DNA from: an uncultured Clostridia bacterium
Lineage (GTDB): Bacteria; Bacillota; Clostridia; Lachnospirales; Lachnospiraceae
Assembly (NCBI GenBank): GCA_947088195.1
Contig: CAMUFS010000070.1
Location: 1 to 10,987, forward strand
Direction: 5' to 3'
DNA length: 10,987 bases
Shown here: positions 1 to 5,912 of the stretch, piece by piece
Layout: each line of letters begins with the position of its first letter
Numbering within the stretch: position 1 is the first letter of the stretch
The notes under the pieces: model-generated
The model's input: only the letters and a program-made list of their open reading frames with translations
What the model was told of the DNA's origin: nothing
Databases searched by the model: none
Translations under genes and position numbers: made by a program

Positions 1-921
1 ATCTTCCTTAATGGAAGCACCTAATCGGTTTAATGACTCCTGAGATTGCATTACACAATAGGCAAAGTACCCTTCCCCTGTGTCAAAAAGCAGGCTGCAA
101 CGCGGCTGTTTCATATTAAATATCTTCTCAAACTGATCGTATGTCAGTAGACTTTCATCCTGCAATTCATAATCTTCCTCAAGTGGAAAATGTTCTCTGA
201 TGCGCTGTACAAATTGTTTTGCCGTATATCTGGATACATTCATCAACATAACATTCATTTGATCGGAGGAACCTTCCACTATTTTGCCGATGGTACTAAG
301 CAGAAGCTTCTCCTCAAAAATAAGAATAACCTCCACATTCTCCTTCTGTTTTGTTTTATAGAGCAAGCGATAATAAATCCCTTTGCCAAATTTCTCTCCA
401 CCATAATTGTGGCTGATCACTTTCGCGTCCAGCCGAAATAAATCATATAGAAGCTGAATAATCACCTTACCTATCGCAGCCTCCTCTTCCTCTGGCAGAA
501 GATTTGTCCAATGACTCGTTGTTTTTCCTGTGATTGCATAGTCCTCCATCAAAGTATGCCCTATAAGCCATCCCGTACAGACACCCAAAAAATGTTTGAT
601 CGCATCAGCCGAGTATCCTGTCTGCTTCAATTCCCTCTCAAGTGCTGGAAGTGTAACCTTGCGAAAATAATCATGAAGGCGTCTATGTGTGTCAAATCCC
701 TTATAATCAATGGAGGCCATATAAGCCTCTTCCTCCGCAAAGTGCTTCATCGCATGGCCCTTAAAATATTTAATGCCCTCTTGGCATACCCATTGGCTTT
801 TCTCTTCCTGTTCACTTAGCTCAAATAAATTATTTAAAATATTAAATAGCTTTTTATGTTCTCTATCAATTAAGTCTACCCCAATATTAAACCGATCCTG
901 CCATACTACCTGACTACTCAT
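1..921 (-). CDS. Bacteriohemerythrin with C-terminal CheX-like(?) domain, 3' end outside window
   Basis: Binds O2 (or senses it) through a non-haem di-iron centre in a four-helix bundle; cytoplasmic, with no signal peptide or membrane segment. Read from ATG at 919-921; 307 codons are present and the frame is still open at base 1. Residues 1-135 carry the complete hemerythrin ligand set in order: H22 (DREHKKLF), H60 and E64 (HFAEE), H79 and H83 (HRRLH), H122 and D127 (HTLMED). Typical bacteriohemerythrins end near residue 130-140; this one continues for at least 165 residues. The extra part begins with a charged linker (about 143-150), then alternates predicted strands and helices in an order resembling the CheX/CheC phosphatase fold. 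The expected ExxN catalytic pair of CheX is not apparent. The start is supported by AGGAGG six bases upstream. It is the same strand as the helicase gene but 89 bp apart and has its own possible -10. The hemerythrin call is firm; the C-terminal call is inference. Confidence 0.88.
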   Translation of the reverse strand, partial: MSSQVVWQDRFNIGVDLIDREHKKLFNILNNLFELSEQEEKSQWVCQEGIKYFKGHAMKHFAEEEAYMASIDYKGFDTHRRLHDYFRKVTLPALERELKQTGYSADAIKHFLGVCTGWLIGHTLMEDYAITGKTTSHWTNLLPEEEEAAIGKVIIQLLYDLFRLDAKVISHNYGGEKFGKGIYYRLLYKTKQKENVEVILIFEEKLLLSTIGKIVEGSSDQMNVMLMNVSRYTAKQFVQRIREHFPLEEDYELQDESLLTYDQFEKIFNMKQPRCSLLFDTGEGYFAYCVMQSQESLNRLGASIKED

Positions 922-927
922 ATCTCT

Positions 928-933
928 CCTCCT
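928..933 (-). promoter_or_regulatory. Shine-Dalgarno of the hemerythrin gene
   Basis: Reads AAGGAGGAGA on the minus strand, with AGGAGG ending six bases before the ATG at 921. This fixes the start codon. Confidence 0.8.
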
Positions 934-945
934 TCGCTGCTAACA

Positions 946-951
946 ATTATA
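946..951 (-). promoter_or_regulatory. Possible -10 box for the hemerythrin gene
   Basis: A perfect TATAAT on the minus strand, placed so that transcription would begin about 18 bases before the ATG. No good -35 is seen at 16-18 bases spacing (CAGTTA at 17). A 10-bp perfect palindrome TAACATGTTA lies just upstream at 977-986 and could be a regulator site, but it may be chance in AT-rich DNA. Confidence 0.35.
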
Positions 952-1010
952 ATCATCATGTATACCATTAACTGCTTAACATGTTACCTTACATTATATT
1001 ATTTTTTATC

Positions 1011-2840
1011 TCATTCTGTTACCAAACCTGATTCCACAAGAAATCTGGATACTTCCATCCGCTTATGATACCTCTCCTTAACATAATAGATATGAAGCCT
1101 TTTTTTCGCTCTTGTCATTCCAACATAAAACATTCTGCGCTCCTCCTCAATATCCTCATCCAGCACAGCCTTTTTATGTGGTATCACTGACTCATTGACA
1201 TCTGCCAAAAATACGGCCTCATATTCTAACCCTTTTGAAGCATGTAGTGTTGATAAAACCACCGCATCCTCCTCCACTGTGAGCTTTTCTTGTTGTCTAA
1301 GCTCTTCGCGGTACTCTTCCATATGACAGAACCACTCTTTTGCCTCTGCAAACCCCTCCGCGCTCTCTTGGAGCTCATCCAACACAGAAAGCAGCTCCTC
1401 CGCACCAATATTTTTCGACTCAGCATACTCTTTTAAATAATCCTCATATCCCACTGCACGGCGAATATAACTGATCGCCGCATAGGGTGGCAGATCTTTT
1501 ATAAATTGAATATCCTCCCTAAGCTTTTCTATTCTGTCTGCCATCCAATTCTTATCCTCATAATAGGTGAGAAGCCTCTCAAAAGAGATCTGCGGCGTAT
1601 CCAGACAATCTCGGCTAATATAACGCTTGGGACGATTGATAATCTTAAGAAAATCAGCTCGTTCTCTGGAGCCCTCAGCAATCGTTATGTATGCTATAAT
1701 ATCCTTACAAATCCAATGATCAAAAATATCTGGCAAGCTCTCCTTTAAGCGAAAAGGAATATTATATTCCATCAAATACTCCACCAACAGCCTTGCATCT
1801 GTATTTGTCCGAAATAAAATAGCCATATCAGACCACGCAAGCCCCATTGCCTGATAATTTCGAATCCTTTTGGCAAGCTCCTTATTCTGTGTCGATGGAT
1901 TGGGAAAGGCACGCACCTCGACCTTAGCCCCTGCCTCATTATCTGTATGAATCCGTTTTGGATACCGTTTTTTATTACAGCCAATCACACGCCCCGCCGC
2001 ATCGACAATCGACTTGGTCGATCGGTAATTTTTCTCCAACACAATCCTCACTGCACTGGGATACTGCTTTTCAAAGCCCAACATAATCTCTGGCTTCGCT
2101 CCTCGAAACCGATAGATGGATTGATCATCATCACCGACCACAAAAAGATTTTTCTCCTCCCCAGCAAGGAGCCTTACAATATCATACTGCGTTTTATTAA
2201 TATCCTGAAACTCATCAATTAAAATATAGCTGTATTTCTTCTGCCATGCAGATAAAATATCCGAGCGCTTCGAAAAAAGCTCATATGTCATAACCAACAT
2301 ATCATCAAAATCAATACAGCCTTCACGCCGAAGCCTTTTTTCATACCCTTTTAAAAAATGTAAAAACACTTCCTTAGAGCATGATTTGGGATAATAATAT
2401 TCCAAAGAAAGTCTCTCACCCTTCACAAGACTTATCTCACCCTGAATCCCAGAAAGCAGCTCCTTCTCATCCTCCGCGTCCAGCTTACATTCCTGTAGTA
2501 TTTCACGAAGCCACGAAAAGATCTGATCCTGACGCACAATATTTGAGCCATCCAACCGGTAAGCATATTTGAGAATCTTAAAAAAAATTGCGTGAAAGGT
2601 TCCAAAGGATACCGGAAGATTTTTCCCTGTCAGACGCACAAACCGCTCCTTCATCTCTGTCGCTGCTGCCTTTGTAAATGTAACAACAAGAATGTTAGAA
2701 GGATTTACACCGCAGTCCTCAATTAATTTTTTTGTTCTGTGAGTGATGACAAGGGTTTTGCCAGAACCGGGACCTGCAAGTACCAGCGCAGGTCCCTTAT
2801 TATGATTGATTGCTTGAAGCTGAGAAGAATTAAAGCTCAT
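1011..2840 (-). CDS. Short UvrD/PcrA-like superfamily 1A DNA helicase
   Basis: ATP-dependent 3'-5' DNA helicase/translocase of the UvrD/PcrA/Rep group, acting in repair or replication-fork maintenance. From the ATG at 2838-2840 (609 residues) the SF1A motifs appear in order: Q-motif (NSSQLQAI, 4-11), Walker A AGPGSGKT (22-29), motif Ia VVTFTKAAATEM (52-63), motif II DEFQD (209-213), motif III GDDDQSIYRFRGA (236-248), motif IV NYRST (271-275), motif V STLHASKGLEYE (530-541), motif VI VGMTRAKKRL (573-582). The protein stops only about 27 residues after motif VI. It therefore lacks the roughly 100-residue C-terminal extension of PcrA/UvrD (about 720 residues) that holds the Tudor-like RNA polymerase-binding domain. 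An upstream in-frame TTG at 2861 would add seven residues deeper inside gltX; the ATG fits family N-termini better. The ATG overlaps the gltX stop by 11 bp, so the two are co-transcribed and probably translationally coupled. Exact subfamily is not assigned. Confidence 0.93.
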   Translation of the reverse strand: MSFNSSQLQAINHNKGPALVLAGPGSGKTLVITHRTKKLIEDCGVNPSNILVVTFTKAAATEMKERFVRLTGKNLPVSFGTFHAIFFKILKYAYRLDGSNIVRQDQIFSWLREILQECKLDAEDEKELLSGIQGEISLVKGERLSLEYYYPKSCSKEVFLHFLKGYEKRLRREGCIDFDDMLVMTYELFSKRSDILSAWQKKYSYILIDEFQDINKTQYDIVRLLAGEEKNLFVVGDDDQSIYRFRGAKPEIMLGFEKQYPSAVRIVLEKNYRSTKSIVDAAGRVIGCNKKRYPKRIHTDNEAGAKVEVRAFPNPSTQNKELAKRIRNYQAMGLAWSDMAILFRTNTDARLLVEYLMEYNIPFRLKESLPDIFDHWICKDIIAYITIAEGSRERADFLKIINRPKRYISRDCLDTPQISFERLLTYYEDKNWMADRIEKLREDIQFIKDLPPYAAISYIRRAVGYEDYLKEYAESKNIGAEELLSVLDELQESAEGFAEAKEWFCHMEEYREELRQQEKLTVEEDAVVLSTLHASKGLEYEAVFLADVNESVIPHKKAVLDEDIEEERRMFYVGMTRAKKRLHIYYVKERYHKRMEVSRFLVESGLVTE

Positions 2841-4290
2841 GAGAAAGCCTTTGTATACCAATACGTATGCGGCTCAGGGATTCCTCTTTTCCAAGCAGCT
2901 CCATAAGCTCTGTCGCACCACCCGGCGTGGACTGCTTGCCGGAAACTGCCGTTCGAAGAGGCCATAACACATAGCCATTTTTAAGACCCTTCTCTGTAAT
3001 ATAACCAGAAATTGCTGTATACAGCGCATCATTAGAATAATCCTCCTGCGCTTCCAAAAGTGGAAGAATATCCTTTAATACCGCAAGCGAAGTCTCCTTA
3101 TTTGTCTTCATCTTCTTATGTGTATACATCTCTGTATCATATTCAGGAAGCTCATCAATAAAATCCACTTGTTCTTTTATATCAGGAAAGATCTCAATGC
3201 GCGTCTTTATCATCTCCGCCAGCTTCGGCCTATCAATATCCCTGTGGACATACTCCAAAAGATATGGCTCAGCCATCTTGTAAAAGGTATCAAAATCCAT
3301 CGCCTTCAAATATTCCCCATTCATCCATTTCAGCTTAACAATGTCAAATACTGCTGGAGATTTGCTAATACGATGATAATTAAAGTCTCTTACCATCTCC
3401 TCCAAGGAAAAGATCTCTCTGTTATCCTCCGGGCTCCAGCCTAGCAGCGCAATATAATTGACAACCGCCTCAGAAAGAAATCCCTGTTCTATCAGGTTTT
3501 CAAAAGAAGCATCCCCACTTCTCTTCGCCATTTTTTTGTGATCTGCTCCTGTGATCAGTGGAAGATGAATATAAATAGGAGATTCCCAGCCAAATGCCTT
3601 ATAAAGCCTCTGATACTTTGGTGAGGAGGAGAGATATTCATTCCCTCTTACCACATGTGTGATCTCCATCAGATGATCATCCACCACATTGGCAAAATTA
3701 TAGGTTGGGTAGCCATCTGATTTTATCAAGATCATATCATCCAATTCAGAATTCTCAACAGAAATATCTCCGTACAGCTCATCATGGAAGGTTGTCCTTC
3801 CCTCTTTGGGATTATTTTGGCGAATTACAAATGGTATGCCCGCTGCAAGCTTCTCCTCCACCTCTTCTTTTGACAATCCCAGACAATGCTTATCGTAGAC
3901 ACTGATCTCCTTGCCATCCACCACCTCTGTCTTTAAAGAAGCCAAGCGCTCCTTATCACAAAAGCAGTAATATGCTTCGCCCTTATCAATTAATTCCTTC
4001 GCATATTTCATATATATGCCCGTTTTTTGCCTCTCACTTTGTACATAAGGACCAAATCCTTTGTCCTTATCCGGGCCCTCATCATGAACCAATCCCGCCT
4101 TCTCAAGCGTGCGGTAAATAATTTCTGTCGCTCCCTCGACATAACGTTCCTGATCCGTATCCTCTATTCTTAAAATAAAATCTCCACCCTCATGTTTTGC
4201 AATCAAATACTCATACAAAGCCGATCGCAAATTTCCAACATGCATTTTTCCAGTTGGACTAGGTGCAAACCTCACTCTGATTTTACTCAT
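2830..4290 (-). CDS. gltX: Glutamate--tRNA ligase
   Basis: Class I aminoacyl-tRNA synthetase that charges tRNA-Glu with glutamate, cytoplasmic. The 486-residue length is normal for bacterial GluRS. The N-terminal Rossmann fold carries the signature FAPSPTGKMHVGN with the HIGH-equivalent H17-V-G-N20, then RIEDTD (41-46). The KMSKS-equivalent loop is KMAKR at 253-257. C109-x-C111, followed by H135/C136, could be the zinc site of the stem-contact region. The C-terminal third is the helical anticodon-binding domain. In Firmicutes that lack glutaminyl-tRNA synthetase this enzyme also makes Glu-tRNA-Gln for GatCAB; the sequence alone does not settle which type this is. ATG at 4288-4290 is preceded by AAGGAGG with five bases spacing. 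It is first gene of an operon with the helicase (11-bp overlap). Confidence 0.97.
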   Translation of the reverse strand: MSKIRVRFAPSPTGKMHVGNLRSALYEYLIAKHEGGDFILRIEDTDQERYVEGATEIIYRTLEKAGLVHDEGPDKDKGFGPYVQSERQKTGIYMKYAKELIDKGEAYYCFCDKERLASLKTEVVDGKEISVYDKHCLGLSKEEVEEKLAAGIPFVIRQNNPKEGRTTFHDELYGDISVENSELDDMILIKSDGYPTYNFANVVDDHLMEITHVVRGNEYLSSSPKYQRLYKAFGWESPIYIHLPLITGADHKKMAKRSGDASFENLIEQGFLSEAVVNYIALLGWSPEDNREIFSLEEMVRDFNYHRISKSPAVFDIVKLKWMNGEYLKAMDFDTFYKMAEPYLLEYVHRDIDRPKLAEMIKTRIEIFPDIKEQVDFIDELPEYDTEMYTHKKMKTNKETSLAVLKDILPLLEAQEDYSNDALYTAISGYITEKGLKNGYVLWPLRTAVSGKQSTPGGATELMELLGKEESLSRIRIGIQRLSHEL

Positions 4291-4331
4291 CTCTTCCTCC
4301 TTATCACTCTTATATTAATCACATTGATCCG

Positions 4332-4360
4332 ATTATATATCAGGCTAACAAGAAAAACAA
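4332..4360 (-). promoter_or_regulatory. Sigma-A promoter of gltX-helicase operon
   Basis: On the minus strand: -35 TTGTTT (4355-4360), a 17-base spacer, and a perfect -10 TATAAT (4332-4337). Predicted start near 4325 gives a leader of about 35 bases. No T-box element fits in so short a leader. Confidence 0.7.
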
Positions 4361-4418
4361 GATTTTTTATTTTATATTTTATGCAAAATATTTGTATTCT
4401 TGTCCATCCCGCTTCTTC

Positions 4419-4447
4419 TTGCTTTTTTACCTATTATCTCCTATAAT
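4419..4447 (+). promoter_or_regulatory. Sigma-A promoter of the sirtuin-like gene
   Basis: -35 TTGCTT (4419-4424), a 17-base spacer, and a perfect -10 TATAAT (4442-4447); predicted start near 4454, about 33 bases before the ATG. It is divergent from the gltX promoter, with about 58 bp between the two -35 boxes. Confidence 0.65.
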
Positions 4448-4449
4448 AG
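4431..4449. repeat. 7-bp inverted repeat over the sirtuin-like gene -10 box
   Basis: CTATTAT (4431-4437), five-base spacer, ATAATAG (4443-4449): a perfect dyad that covers the -10 hexamer. It could be a repressor operator, but AT-rich dyads of this size also arise by chance. Confidence 0.35.
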
Positions 4450-4486
4450 AATCAACAAAGTGAATATACAAAAAGGCGGTGATTCT

Positions 4487-5212
4487 ATGGCATATGATGT
4501 TCTAAAAAATTCAATTCTCAATCACAATCATATTGTATTTATGAGTGGTATCAGCTTCACCCGTGAGCTTGGGATTCCCTATTTTACGGATGTGTCAGAA
4601 GCCTATGAGGTCGAGCAGACTTATCGGTATTCGCCTGAAGATCTGTTTAGCTCGGCATTTTACAGCACTCGCCCGGATTTATTTTTCCGGTATTACCGTA
4701 ACCGGGTACTGCACCTTGACATAAAACCCAATGATGCATATTATGCTCTGGTTCGTCTGGAACAGGCCGGAAAATTAAATGCTATTATTACGCGGAATAT
4801 CTATGGCACACACCGCCTTGCCGGAAATAAAAAAGTGATTGAATTATATGGCAACATTCATACTAACACTTGCATCCGCTGTGGTGCCTCCTATCCCGCA
4901 TCTTATATCAAAGAAAGCCACGGTATCCCAAAATGTGAGCACTGCCAAGGCGCTATCCGACCCGGTGTCAGTTTTTATGGAGACATGATTGATAATGGGC
5001 GCGTCACTGCCGCTGCTGACGCCATCGCACACGCAGATATGTTAATTATTGGCGGCACCCATTTGGACTCCTATCTGGCCAAGCGTTTTTTGCAATATTT
5101 TGAAGGAAAAGAGCTAGTTTTAATTAATACAGAAAAACATTATTCGGATCGAAAGGCTTCCATCACTATTTACGATACTTTAAGTAATGTACTTCCACAA
5201 GTCATTCCATAA
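4487..5212 (+). CDS. Sir2-family protein with substituted active site
   Basis: Full-length relative of class U bacterial sirtuins (NAD-dependent protein deacylases), 241 residues, cytoplasmic. The fold is recognisable throughout: N-terminal nucleotide-binding segment GISFTRELGIPYF (21-33), TRNIYGTH (102-109), VIELYGN (117-123), zinc ribbon C129-x2-C132 and C150-x2-C153, RPGVSFYGD (158-166), IIGGTH (187-192), VLIN (211-214). Compared with canonical motifs, the GAG of GAGIS is replaced by M19-S20-G21, the SGIPDF aspartate by Y32, TQNIDG by TRNIYG (Q to R103, D to Y106), the catalytic HG histidine by Y121, and GTSL by GTHL. Ordinary deacetylation is therefore unlikely by the known mechanism. The reading frame is intact and all four zinc cysteines remain, so selection for some function (NAD-metabolite or protein binding) is plausible. 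Start chosen at ATG 4487, with AAAAGGCGGTG upstream; the open frame extends back to 4400 but has no translation signal there. Its own promoter precedes it. Confidence 0.9.
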   Translation: MAYDVLKNSILNHNHIVFMSGISFTRELGIPYFTDVSEAYEVEQTYRYSPEDLFSSAFYSTRPDLFFRYYRNRVLHLDIKPNDAYYALVRLEQAGKLNAIITRNIYGTHRLAGNKKVIELYGNIHTNTCIRCGASYPASYIKESHGIPKCEHCQGAIRPGVSFYGDMIDNGRVTAAADAIAHADMLIIGGTHLDSYLAKRFLQYFEGKELVLINTEKHYSDRKASITIYDTLSNVLPQVIP

Positions 5213-5217
5213 CTGGC

Positions 5218-5247
5218 ATGGCCAAATAATCATTAATTGGCTATTTT
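5218..5247 (+). terminator. Weak intrinsic terminator after the sirtuin-like gene
   Basis: Arms 5218-5225 and 5237-5244 form an 8-bp stem (one G-T pair) with further pairing in the loop, followed by a short T run to 5247. The stem is only moderately stable, so partial read-through into the S-component gene is possible. Confidence 0.4.
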
Positions 5248-5257
5248 GAAATATCCA

Positions 5258-5299
5258 CTCCTGTGTATAATCTATGATAAAGCAAATTATACACAGGAG
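5258..5299. repeat. Perfect 14-bp inverted repeat covering the S-component Shine-Dalgarno
   Basis: CTCCTGTGTATAAT (5258-5271) and ATTATACACAGGAG (5286-5299) are exact reverse complements separated by 14 bases. The right arm contains most of the AGGAGG ribosome binding site (5295-5300). The left arm contains TATAAT (5266-5271), a possible -10, though the matching -35 is weak (TTTTGA at 16 bases spacing). If transcription starts upstream, the RNA hairpin would hide the ribosome binding site. If it starts just after the left-arm TATAAT, the dyad acts as DNA, for example an operator. Confidence 0.75.
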
Positions 5300-5300
5300 G
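5295..5300 (+). promoter_or_regulatory. Shine-Dalgarno of the S-component gene, inside a hairpin arm
   Basis: AGGAGG seven bases before the ATG at 5308. Five of its six bases belong to the right arm of the 14-bp inverted repeat, so ribosome access could depend on whether the hairpin forms. Confidence 0.8.
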
Positions 5301-5307
5301 TTTTTGT

Positions 5308-5907
5308 ATGAAAACATTAGAACTCAGTAAATCAAATCAGCATATGCTTACCAAAAAGCTTGCACAGGCAGCTTTGTGCACCGCTCTGTGCTATATTGGT
5401 TTTACCTTTTTTAAGATCGACATTCCAGTGGGCACAGAAAAGACCGCCTTTCATCTGGGCAATGTATTCTGCGTACTTGCTGCCCTTTTGACTGGCGGTC
5501 TATATGGAGGTCTTTCTGGCGCTATTGGTATGACCATCGCAGATCTAACCACTGGATATATCACCAGTGCGCCAAAAACCTTTGTATTAAAGCTTTGTAT
5601 TGGCCTGATTGTTGGATTTGTGGCGCACAAGCTCTGCAAACTTAATCGAAGTGAACATTCACCGCGCTATGTCGCAGTTGTCACGGTTCTCTCAGCAACC
5701 GCAGGGATGGCATTCAATATCGTCGCCGACCCGATCGTAGGATATTTTTATAAATCCTATATCCTTGGTGTACCTCAAGAGCTTTCCTCCGCACTGGCCA
5801 AAATTGGAGCTGTAACTACATCCGTCAACGCTGTGCTTGCAGTGATAGTGGCATCCATTCTGTATCTTGCCCTTCGTCCTGCACTCAAAAAAGCCAGCTT
5901 GCTGTAA
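5308..5907 (+). CDS. ECF transporter S component (substrate-binding membrane subunit)
   Basis: Substrate-capture subunit of an energy-coupling factor importer for a vitamin or similar micronutrient, embedded in the cytoplasmic membrane. It would work with a shared energising module (EcfA, EcfA', EcfT) encoded elsewhere, because none of those genes is adjacent. The 199 residues form about six hydrophobic segments (roughly 18-38, 46-63, 65-85, 92-110, 120-142, 165-190). The N-terminal segment has the small-residue-rich AQAALCTAL pattern typical of S components and precedes a region like FHLGNVFCVLAALLTGG (48-64) and GAIGMTIADL (71-80), characteristic of the DUF1393-like S-component group. The substrate cannot be named from sequence; no known vitamin riboswitch is seen upstream. 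ATG at 5308 lies seven bases after AGGAGG. Convergent with the debranching-like gene, five bases between stop codons. Confidence 0.85.
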   Translation: MKTLELSKSNQHMLTKKLAQAALCTALCYIGFTFFKIDIPVGTEKTAFHLGNVFCVLAALLTGGLYGGLSGAIGMTIADLTTGYITSAPKTFVLKLCIGLIVGFVAHKLCKLNRSEHSPRYVAVVTVLSATAGMAFNIVADPIVGYFYKSYILGVPQELSSALAKIGAVTTSVNAVLAVIVASILYLALRPALKKASLL

Positions 5908-5912
5908 ACTCT

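Noticed and set aside
511..819. Plus-strand open frames opposite the hemerythrin gene (also 190-441)
   Set aside because: The minus-strand frame is continuous and carries all di-iron ligands; the plus-strand frames are antisense shadows.
977..986. Palindrome TAACATGTTA upstream of the hemerythrin gene
   Set aside because: Short and AT-rich; could easily be chance, so it is only mentioned beside the -10 candidate.
2841..2861. TTG start giving seven extra helicase residues
   Set aside because: The start at 2861 is a TTG deep inside gltX without a convincing ribosome binding site; the ATG at 2840 gives the usual N-terminus just before the Q-motif and Walker A.
4291..4325. T-box or other leader riboswitch upstream of gltX
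   Set aside because: The predicted leader is only about 35 bases, too short for a T-box.
4400..4486. N-terminal extension of the sirtuin-like frame
   Set aside because: The extension spans the -35/-10 promoter and has no ribosome binding site; the ATG at 4487 has a good one and matches family N-termini.
5880..5912. Terminator for the minus-strand debranching-like gene inside the S-component gene
   Set aside because: There is a run of six Ts on the minus strand, but the only stem before it is CAGC-AA-GCTG, too short in stem and loop to support.
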